A DNA stretch of 50,641 nucleotides from Methylomonas sp. (GTDB taxonomy: Bacteria > Pseudomonadota > Gammaproteobacteria > Methylococcales > Methylomonadaceae). The translations under genes and the position numbers were made by a program. The stretch's first letter is position 1. Each line of letters opens with the position of its first letter. A model generated the notes under the pieces. That model ran no database searches. It was given only the letters and a program-made list of their open reading frames with translations, and was not told where the DNA came from. This document shows positions 44,550 to 50,641 of the stretch, one piece after another. The stretch is taken from contig PERU01000027.1 in assembly GCA_002928965.1 (NCBI GenBank), positions 1 through 50,641 on the forward strand, written 5' to 3'.

Positions 44550-45188
44550 TTAAAAAGGCTCTGAATAATTGTATTTAAGCGCCAGCCTGGTCAGCTCAAC
44601 GTCATTTTTAATCTTTAATTTGGCGTATAGGCGATAGCGATAGGTATTGACGGTCTTATCGCTCAGCGTCAAGGCTTCGGCAATTTCCTGTATGCCTTTA
44701 CCCCTTAGAATCATCTGCGCCACTTCTGCTTCACGTTGTGACAACTGGCAGAAAGGCGAGTTTTCACCGGTTTCTATCGACTCAAACACCAAATTACTCG
44801 CCACATCCTGGCACAAGTAGCGCTTGCCGGACATCACCGTCCTGATGGCAGCCACCATTTCACTGACTGGCGAGGCTTTGGACACAAAACCCTCCACACC
44901 CAGCTTCAATAACTGTTGAGGTATTGCGCCACCATTGTGCACCGACAAGCCAATAATTTTGACCTTGGGATAATTCTGTAAAATCCGCCGACAGGCCTCG
45001 AAGCCGCCCATACCGGGCATATTCACATCCATCAATACCACGTCCGGTTGCTGCTGACTGATCAATTGCAAAGCCCTTTCGCCACATTCACAAACGGCAA
45101 GCACGTTTATGTCTTCGACGGCATTCAACAATGCCTCGACTCCGCTTCTCACCAACTCATGATCATCGACCAGCAAAACAGTAATCAT
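44550..45188 (-). CDS. uvrY: UvrY/GacA-like response regulator
   Basis: The 212-residue regulator (from ATG 45188) has a receiver domain with DD at residues 8-9 and the phosphoacceptor Asp54 in VVLMDVNMPG. The C-terminal LuxR helix-turn-helix reads LSQREAEVAQMILRGKGIQEIA and LSDKTVNTYRYRLYAKLKI. GacA/UvrY proteins, driven by sensor kinases BarA/GacS, activate csrB/rsmZ small RNAs. A longer start at 45242 adds 18 residues that do not belong to the receiver fold; I rejected it. No kinase gene is adjacent. Confidence 0.9.
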   Translation of the reverse strand: MITVLLVDDHELVRSGVEALLNAVEDINVLAVCECGERALQLISQQQPDVVLMDVNMPGMGGFEACRRILQNYPKVKIIGLSVHNGGAIPQQLLKLGVEGFVSKASPVSEMVAAIRTVMSGKRYLCQDVASNLVFESIETGENSPFCQLSQREAEVAQMILRGKGIQEIAEALTLSDKTVNTYRYRLYAKLKIKNDVELTRLALKYNYSEPF

Positions 45189-45359
45189 ACTTTCCCTTAC
45201 ATGATTTTTTTTACGGGTGAAGTTTCCCAAATTTAGCCACAATTAGCAATCTCAAGCATCCCGACTACATTTTGCCGTAAAATTAAGCCTGTTAAAATTA
45301 TCCATTTATCATTCAAACGATAAAATAGCCGTTTACCGACCACATTCATTTTCATCGAC

Positions 45360-47069
45360 ATGCGCACATCTCAATTCCCTCTCAGCACTGTAAAAGAAAC
45401 CCCAGCCGACGCAGAAATCGCCAGCCACAAACTGATGATACGCGCCGGCCTGATCCGCAAAATCGCTGCCGGTATATACACTTGGCTACCTTTGGGGCTG
45501 CGAGTACTGCGTAAGGTCGAGCACATTGTCCGCGAGGAAATGAACAAAGCCGGCGGACTGGAAGTGCTGATGCCCGCGCTGCAGCCGGCAGAACTTTGGC
45601 AGGAAACTGGTCGCTGGGAGAAATATGGTCCAGAATTGGCACGAATGCAAGATCGTCACCATCGCGATTTTTGCCTGGGACCGACCCACGAAGAAATCAT
45701 CACCGATTTAGCCCGCAACGAACTGAAAAGTTACAAACAGCTGCCGATTACCTACTACCAAATTCAAACCAAATTTCGCGATGAAATCCGCCCGCGTTTT
45801 GGAGTAATGCGTTCGCGCGAGTTTATGATGAAAGATGCTTATTCCTTCCATCTCAATCAAGAATCATTGCAGCAAACTTACGATGTAATGCACCAAGCCT
45901 ACACCAACATCTTCAACCGCTTTGGTTTGAAGTTCCGTGCCGTCATTGCCGATTCCGGCTCGATTGGTGGTGCGGTATCGCATGAATTTCATGTTTTGGC
46001 CGATTCAGGTGAAGACGCCATCGCTTTTTCAGACAACAGCAGTTATGCCGCCAACGTCGAAAAAGCCGAAGCTTTGACGCCTAGCACCCCACGGCCTGCA
46101 GCCAGTCAACCGTTGACGCTGGTCGATACGCCCAATCAACACAGCATTGAGGAAGTCAGCCAGTTTTTCAAAGTCAGTGCAGCACAATGCCTGAAAACCT
46201 TGATCGTCAGAGGTGACGACAATACCTTGGTTGCACTGTTACTTCGCGGCGACCACACTTTAAATCCTATCAAAGCCGAGAAAATTGATGGGATATTGTC
46301 ACCGTTGCAAATGGCCAGCGACGAAGAAATTCTTGCAGCCTGTCACTGTAAACCCGGCTCCATCGGCCCGATGAGTTTGAACATGACCATCATCGCCGAC
46401 CGCAGCACTCCGGCGATGGCTGACTTTATCTGTGGCGCCAATCAGGACGGCAAGCATTACAGCGGCGTCAACTGGGAACGTGATCTGCCGTTACCCGCTC
46501 AGATTGCCGATTTGCGCATGGTAGTAGACGGTGATGCCAGCCCAGATGGTCAGGGTCAAATCACCATTGCCCGCGGCATCGAAGTCGGCCATATCTTTCA
46601 ATTGGGCGACAAATACAGTGCAGCCATGAATGCCGCCATCGTCAACGAGGCCGGCAAAAATCAAATCATGCTGATGGGCTGTTACGGCATCGGTATTTCT
46701 CGGGTGGTCGCAGCGGCTATCGAACAAGGCCATGACGAACGCGGCATTATTTGGCCGAATGAATTAGCCCCATTCCAGGTGGCTATCTGTCCTATGAATA
46801 TGCATAAATCCGATCGACTGGTCGATACCGTGGAAAAAATCTACCAAGAACTACAAACTGCCGGCATTGAAGTATTACTGGATGATAGAAAAGTCCGTGC
46901 CGGCTTCATGTTCTCGGATATGGAACTGATTGGCATTCCACACCGGATTGTGATGGGTGATCGTGGTCTGGACAGCGGCACCGTCGAATACCAAGGACGC
47001 AATGACAAAGAAAGCCAGGAAGTGCCGTTTACAGAATTGGTCAGCTTCCTGAAAAACAAACTTGGCTAA
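45360..47069 (+). CDS. proS: Prolyl-tRNA synthetase (bacterial type)
   Basis: The 569-residue class II synthetase has [14 protein letters not shown] (motif 1/2 area), [18 protein letters not shown], and [14 protein letters not shown] (motif 3), with the bacterial editing domain inserted between about residues 220 and 410. The C-terminal anticodon-binding domain ends at residue 569. It charges tRNA-Pro. It closes with the bidirectional terminator at 47081-47112. Confidence 0.97.
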   Translation: MRTSQFPLSTVKETPADAEIASHKLMIRAGLIRKIAAGIYTWLPLGLRVLRKVEHIVREEMNKAGGLEVLMPALQPAELWQETGRWEKYGPELARMQDRHHRDFCLGPTHEEIITDLARNELKSYKQLPITYYQIQTKFRDEIRPRFGVMRSREFMMKDAYSFHLNQESLQQTYDVMHQAYTNIFNRFGLKFRAVIADSGSIGGAVSHEFHVLADSGEDAIAFSDNSSYAANVEKAEALTPSTPRPAASQPLTLVDTPNQHSIEEVSQFFKVSAAQCLKTLIVRGDDNTLVALLLRGDHTLNPIKAEKIDGILSPLQMASDEEILAACHCKPGSIGPMSLNMTIIADRSTPAMADFICGANQDGKHYSGVNWERDLPLPAQIADLRMVVDGDASPDGQGQITIARGIEVGHIFQLGDKYSAAMNAAIVNEAGKNQIMLMGCYGIGISRVVAAAIEQGHDERGIIWPNELAPFQVAICPMNMHKSDRLVDTVEKIYQELQTAGIEVLLDDRKVRAGFMFSDMELIGIPHRIVMGDRGLDSGTVEYQGRNDKESQEVPFTELVSFLKNKLG

Positions 47070-47080
47070 AGTCGACCTCC

Positions 47081-47112
47081 ACAAAAAAGGGCGCCTTGGC
47101 GCCCTTTTTTGT
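47081..47112. terminator. Bidirectional terminator between proS and rubredoxin
   Basis: AAAAAAGGGCGC and GCGCCCTTTTTT pair around CTTG. The stem ends in A- and T-runs, so it can act on both strands; proS (+) and the rubredoxin gene (-) converge here. Confidence 0.9.
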
Positions 47113-47123
47113 GCCTGCCTGAG

Positions 47124-47294
47124 TTAGCTCATCAGTCTGAACATCGATTTGATGGCGCCGCATTTTGGGCAGCCCCAATCTTCAGGCACATCTTCCCAAC
47201 GGGTACCGGGTGCAACGCCGTTTCTGGGATCACCTAATGCCTCATCATAAATATGCCCGCAGGTTTTGCATTTGTACTTTCTGAAATCTGCCAT
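47124..47294 (-). CDS. Rubredoxin
   Basis: The 56-residue protein has two Cys-x-x-Cys-Gly loops ([10 protein letters not shown] and [11 protein letters not shown]) that bind one iron. Rubredoxins carry electrons, for example to alkane monooxygenases; the partner is not in the window. I chose ATG 47294, which has GGAG 6 bases upstream; a GTG four codons earlier would place the binding site inside the gene. Confidence 0.94.
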   Translation of the reverse strand: MADFRKYKCKTCGHIYDEALGDPRNGVAPGTRWEDVPEDWGCPKCGAIKSMFRLMS

Positions 47295-47432
47295 GTGTTT
47301 CTCCACGTTAAAACGGTTTATTAAAAGCAGGCGGATTGTAGCCCATGCCCAGAGGAGAAAAAACCCCGAATATTTTGGCTAAACCCTAAAACAGGCACAT
47401 CTAAAATCCTGCACCCAGAGTATCGCTACATG

Positions 47433-49376
47433 TTAATTGATCATGACGATACCGCCTTTCACGGTCAACATGGCATCGCCGTTGACAGAGGTCATCATAC
47501 CTTTCACATCGGTTTTCATTTGCCCTTCGATACTGATCATCATGCCTTTGATGGTCACACCCTGCTGATTGATGAGAATGCTACTCTGACCCACCTTCAA
47601 TTCAATAGCCTGCATAGCTTCCTCGGCAATTTTCCCCATATCCACTTTGATGGTGCGATTGCCCATGGCCACTTTGACATCGTCGTTACCCTGCTTGACT
47701 TCCGCCTTACGGTTGCCCATTTTCACCGTCAGTTCATCATTTCCCTGATCCAGAGTCACTGTGCGGTTGTTGTAAATATCAACTTTTTGGTTGCCGGGGT
47801 CCTTTTTATCAAAGCCGACTTTATGGGTATCGTCATTTTCAACGATGCGGGTAAAGTTCTTTTCAGCGTGAATGTATAACTCCTCTTCGCCTTTCTTGTC
47901 TTCAAAACGGATTTCATTAAAGTTTTCCGCCGCACCGTCCTTACTGCTGCGTGTCTTAATCCCGCTTTGGGTTTTATTGGCATCCAAAGCATAAGGCGGC
48001 ATGTTATCGGCGTTATAGACCCTGCCGGTAATAATAGGACGATCCAGATTGCCTTCCAGAAAATCCACAATCACCTCCTGACCAATGCGCGGAATGTGCA
48101 CGGCACCCCACTGTTTACCCGCCCAGACTTGCGCCACCCGCACCCAGCAAGAGCTGTTTTCGTCGTTATTGCCTTCCCGGTCCCAATGAAACTGCACTTT
48201 CACCCGGCCATATTTGTCGGTATAGATTTCCTCACCGGATTTACCTACCACCACCGCTGTTTGCACGCCCTGCACAATCGGGACTCGGCTGACACGCGGC
48301 GGACGAAAACTGAATTTGCTACTGATTACCTTGTAGGAACACTGATAAGGCTCTTCACAACTTGGAATACCATATGACTCATAGCCATTGTTTTGCACTA
48401 TGATTTGCGTGGAAACCACAATGTATTCCTGATTTTGGTCTCTGCGCGGAAAACCATTCAAATCAAATTTATTGCCCGTTGCCAAACTGCGGGTATTGCC
48501 GGCGGCAGAAATATATTCAAATCCAGCACGTAATTCCTGCATGCGCACGTTGGCGTACTGATCACCCAATGCCGTCTCGACATAGTTACCAGGGTAATCG
48601 TAAACCGCTTTATTATCGCTTTCATGCCCACCGGGATCATTTGCCTTGGCTTTTAATTCTGCTTTGGGCTTTTCAAAATCAAAATCATCATGTTCATAAC
48701 TGCCGCTCTGAATTTCTTCGCTGACCCGCCATTCGTGCAAGTGCTCCTTTAACCTGCGCCCCTGGTTTTCAATCGGCATATACTGAATTTCCTGCTTGGC
48801 TGGTAAGGCGTGCCCGGAAATGTCATCGCATAACACCATGGCATGCTGACTGTCGGTATGTGTGAAGTAATAATAAATCCCCTCCGCCTCCATCAGCCGA
48901 CTGATAAAGTTAAAATCGCTTTCCCGATATTGCACACAAAATTCGCGCGGTTCATAAGTACTGGTGAGCTTATTCTCAATATCGGCATAACCATGCTCAT
49001 TTAACAGCTTTTTGACAATATCCGGCACGGACATGCTGGAAAAAATTCGGCAATTACTGGTACGCGTCAACATCCAGGGTTTGGGGCGCATGGTAGCCCG
49101 ATAATAATAGAGTCGGCCCATCATCCCAAACAGACTGATCCGGGTTACCACGCCCTGGAATATGCGTCGATTACGACCGGACAACGTCAGTTTCACCGTA
49201 ATTTTTTTGCCTAGCAGACCTTTTAAATCAATATCGTTTTTCTCACTGAGCAACTCCAGTTCATATTCAAATAACTGGCTCATCTGTTCCGTACCTGTCA
49301 TGCGATACAACAGCAAATCGGTTTCACCCAACGTCGTGGTTACCGATGCAATCCGATCAACTTGAGAAAACGCCAT
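47433..49376 (-). CDS. vgrG: Type VI secretion tip protein VgrG
   Basis: The 647-residue protein has the gp27-like N-terminal region, the OB fold with KVQFHWDREG and SSCWVRVAQVWAG, the IPRIGQEVIVDFLEGNLDRPIITGRVYN block, and a C-terminal beta-helix of repeated charged strands (VDIYNNRTVTLDQGND, KMGNRKAEVKQGNDD). It forms the spike of the type VI needle. No effector domain is attached after the beta-helix. It is followed upstream in transcription by PAAR and a DUF6931-like protein. Confidence 0.94.
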   Translation of the reverse strand: MAFSQVDRIASVTTTLGETDLLLYRMTGTEQMSQLFEYELELLSEKNDIDLKGLLGKKITVKLTLSGRNRRIFQGVVTRISLFGMMGRLYYYRATMRPKPWMLTRTSNCRIFSSMSVPDIVKKLLNEHGYADIENKLTSTYEPREFCVQYRESDFNFISRLMEAEGIYYYFTHTDSQHAMVLCDDISGHALPAKQEIQYMPIENQGRRLKEHLHEWRVSEEIQSGSYEHDDFDFEKPKAELKAKANDPGGHESDNKAVYDYPGNYVETALGDQYANVRMQELRAGFEYISAAGNTRSLATGNKFDLNGFPRRDQNQEYIVVSTQIIVQNNGYESYGIPSCEEPYQCSYKVISSKFSFRPPRVSRVPIVQGVQTAVVVGKSGEEIYTDKYGRVKVQFHWDREGNNDENSSCWVRVAQVWAGKQWGAVHIPRIGQEVIVDFLEGNLDRPIITGRVYNADNMPPYALDANKTQSGIKTRSSKDGAAENFNEIRFEDKKGEEELYIHAEKNFTRIVENDDTHKVGFDKKDPGNQKVDIYNNRTVTLDQGNDELTVKMGNRKAEVKQGNDDVKVAMGNRTIKVDMGKIAEEAMQAIELKVGQSSILINQQGVTIKGMMISIEGQMKTDVKGMMTSVNGDAMLTVKGGIVMIN

Positions 49377-49431
49377 GATTTAAATCCTATATTCAGCAAT
49401 GATTCGCGAAATACCTGCGATCAAAAATATT

Positions 49432-49722
49432 TTAGCCAATTAAAACGGTTGGGCAGCCCAGTATAATGGCGCCGCCGTGGGCAGTCTGGTCACCCATTCT
49501 GGCAGCGGGCAAACTGCCAATCAACACTGTAACCGAGCCCATCGCAATCACATCCGGTGGCCCTACACAAACGGCCATATCCGAAGCACGTGCGGCAGGT
49601 AAACCACCGATCAAGGTTGTCACTGCGCCTGGCGGCAGGATCGGCCCCCCGACATGCGGCACCGGCCCGGTAAACATGGGGCATACATGCATATCGGAGA
49701 TTCTTGCGGCTGGCTTTCCCAT
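49432..49722 (-). CDS. PAAR-domain spike-tip protein
   Basis: The 96-residue protein is made of PAAR repeats, with GKPAARISDMHVCP, GLPAARASDMAVC and SLPAARMGDQTAHGG. It should cap the VgrG trimer and carries no toxin extension. The gap to vgrG is 55 bases. Confidence 0.9.
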   Translation of the reverse strand: MGKPAARISDMHVCPMFTGPVPHVGGPILPPGAVTTLIGGLPAARASDMAVCVGPPDVIAMGSVTVLIGSLPAARMGDQTAHGGAIILGCPTVLIG

Positions 49723-49746
49723 AAACCTATCCTCTGTTGACGTGCG

Positions 49747-50337
49747 TTAACTGGGCCACAACCGGCCGTTACCGCCATTGGCAATATCAATAGCCTGTTC
49801 AATAAAAAACAGGTATTTGTCATTGGCTTTTTCCGGCTGGGCTTGCACCGCCGCCAGCATCACTGCACCTGAAACGGCTTTTGCGGTCAAATTATCCGCG
49901 GGTGGCACAACAGGCGCATCTTCCGGCGCGATGCTGCCTTCGCTCCAGAAGGCCGCCATCGCAGCCCAGGCCGCTGCATTTTCAAAGGCTGCAGCCTGGG
50001 CTGCCACAATGGCTTCGCGTCGATGAGGTTCTGTGGGTTTATACACCCACGCTTCCGCAACTTCCAAAGCCTTCAAAAATGAAGCATCGGGCTTGTCGCC
50101 CATCACGCTACGCGCGCTTAAACAGGCCCACCAAACGGCCTCTCTTTTCGGCAAGGCCCTGGCCAGAAAACGCACCGCATCCGGATACAGTTGCTGTTTG
50201 ATCAACGTCTGTAAAAAAACCACTGGCTCAGGATCTGAAGCCAAGCAATCCCCCGCAGTTTTATCAAGATCAATATCCTCGCAAATCAATGCCGCTTTAG
50301 GGATCAAAACTTTTTGTAAACAAACCAACTCAGCCAT
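49747..50337 (-). CDS. DUF6931-like protein next to VgrG/PAAR
   Basis: The 196-residue, Ala-rich helical protein resembles DUF6931, with LIKQQLYPDAVRFLARALPKREAVWWACL, a Trp-rich AAWAAMAAFWSEGSI stretch and a polar end. Its role is unknown; the position 24 bases before the PAAR gene suggests a chaperone or adaptor for tip loading, but this is inference. I recall the family only from memory, so the assignment is moderate. Confidence 0.65.
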   Translation of the reverse strand: MAELVCLQKVLIPKAALICEDIDLDKTAGDCLASDPEPVVFLQTLIKQQLYPDAVRFLARALPKREAVWWACLSARSVMGDKPDASFLKALEVAEAWVYKPTEPHRREAIVAAQAAAFENAAAWAAMAAFWSEGSIAPEDAPVVPPADNLTAKAVSGAVMLAAVQAQPEKANDKYLFFIEQAIDIANGGNGRLWPS

Positions 50338-50510
50338 AAACTTTCCAAATTAAGCTTTACAAGGGCAAACATGGCAGCAAACCAAATTCTGCCGAATAAC
50401 TATAGCCTTAATTCACCCAACCCACCTTGCGCGTAACGATTTGCCATTAAGCTTAAACCCCTTCATCATAATCAGGCAATAACCGGATTATAAAGCTGCT
50501 TCAGCAACAA
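50338..50510. other. Gene-free gap beyond the DUF6931-like gene
   Basis: No gene is visible. The sequence is mixed in composition and leads into the repeat at 50511. It presumably holds the promoter of the minus-strand type VI genes; no box near the consensus stood out. Confidence 0.4.
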
Positions 50511-50533
50511 CGTCATTCCGGCATATCCTCTAG
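50511..50533 (-). repeat. Second copy of the CCGGCA-type dispersed repeat, truncated
   Basis: Read on the minus strand it has AGAGGATATGCCGG followed by AATGACG, matching 6708-6728 with one difference. The copy breaks at CTAG (50530-50533), where unrelated sequence starts. Confidence 0.6.
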
Positions 50534-50641
50534 GAGCCTGTCCGAGAATAGAGAACCTGCTACGGAAAAGCCCTTTTGGCCAGATTTCCCGCTCATTTTC
50601 GTTAAATAGCACCACTATTCGCCTCAAATGATCAACAAATC
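50534..50641. mobile_element. Possible end of an insertion sequence (partial)
   Basis: The repeat copy is interrupted at CTAG and continues GAGCCTGTCCGAGAATAG to the window edge, with no coding frame. CTAG is a common target duplication of IS5-type elements. The transposase, if present, lies beyond the window. The family cannot be stated from this fragment. Confidence 0.35.

Noticed and set aside
45189-45242. N-terminal extension of the response regulator
   Set aside because: The receiver domain begins at MITVLLVDD (45188); the additional 18 residues do not fit the family.
45272-45298. Promoter boxes before proS (TTGCCG ... TAAAAT)
   Set aside because: The spacer is only 15 bases and the region is AT-rich, so the match is too weak to list.

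Overview
The window looks like a chromosomal segment of a gammaproteobacterial methylotroph, most likely a type I methanotroph of the Methylomonas/Methylobacter kind (Methylococcaceae). This is inferred from family content, not a database search. Support comes from two tandem methylene-tetrahydromethanopterin dehydrogenase genes, a SoxYZ-like carrier and zinc hydrolase pair of the kind tied to quinoprotein (methanol) dehydrogenases, a VPLPA-CTERM surface protein, and gammaproteobacterial order in rimP-nusA-infB-rbfA-truB-rpsO-pnp and suhB/trmJ/iscR.

Layout. 1-4430 (+): the tail of an unknown gene, then a TVP38-type membrane domain fused to a flavin disulfide reductase, two glycosyltransferases of the TIGR04283/TIGR04282 type and a sterol-desaturase-like enzyme, tightly packed as one operon. 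4487-6735: a nearly intact group II intron (minus strand) carrying its reverse transcriptase. It lies between a decayed 3' fragment of a carboxymuconolactone decarboxylase gene and a dispersed hairpin repeat. 6859-8879 (-): a VPLPA-CTERM protein translationally coupled to a glycosyltransferase. 9178-15033 (+): a Tat-exported amidohydrolase, then a five-gene module (small exported peptide, XpaC-like, TelA, SPFH-GYF, zinc-ribbon membrane protein). 15139-23869 (+): tRNA-Phe, then the classic transcription/translation operon ending in rpsO and pnp.

24178-33256: small housekeeping and hypothetical genes (TPR protein, DUF2288, DoxX, cupin, RhlE helicase, PilZ), RapA, and an AT-rich O-antigen ligase/polymerase-like gene with a beta-sandwich-like insertion. 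33408-37627 (-): a compact run of peptide deformylase, quinoprotein-relay zinc hydrolase, SoxYZ-like carrier, DUF2845 protein, APS kinase and DHH phosphoesterase. 37796-38140 (+): a small secreted Cys protein resembling HvfA/BufA-type RiPP metallophore precursors, without its modifying enzymes nearby. 38193-41678 (-): a reduced isc locus (iscR, cysteine desulfurase, iscA) behind cysE and trmJ, with a convincing IscR-type promoter. 41771-44526 (+): suhB and the tandem mtd genes. 44550-47306: UvrY/GacA-like regulator (-), proS (+), rubredoxin (-). 47433-50337 (-): a small type VI secretion tip island (VgrG, PAAR, DUF6931-like). The window ends in a copy of the dispersed repeat that seems to be cut at CTAG by the end of an insertion sequence.

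No CRISPR array, prophage or rRNA operon was seen. The least ordinary items are the orphan RiPP-like precursor, the XpaC/TelA/SPFH-GYF/zinc-ribbon module with its 43-residue leader protein, the intron placed directly after a repeat hairpin, the palindrome at the iscR promoter, and the membrane-domain/flavoenzyme fusion with its glycosyltransferase neighbours.
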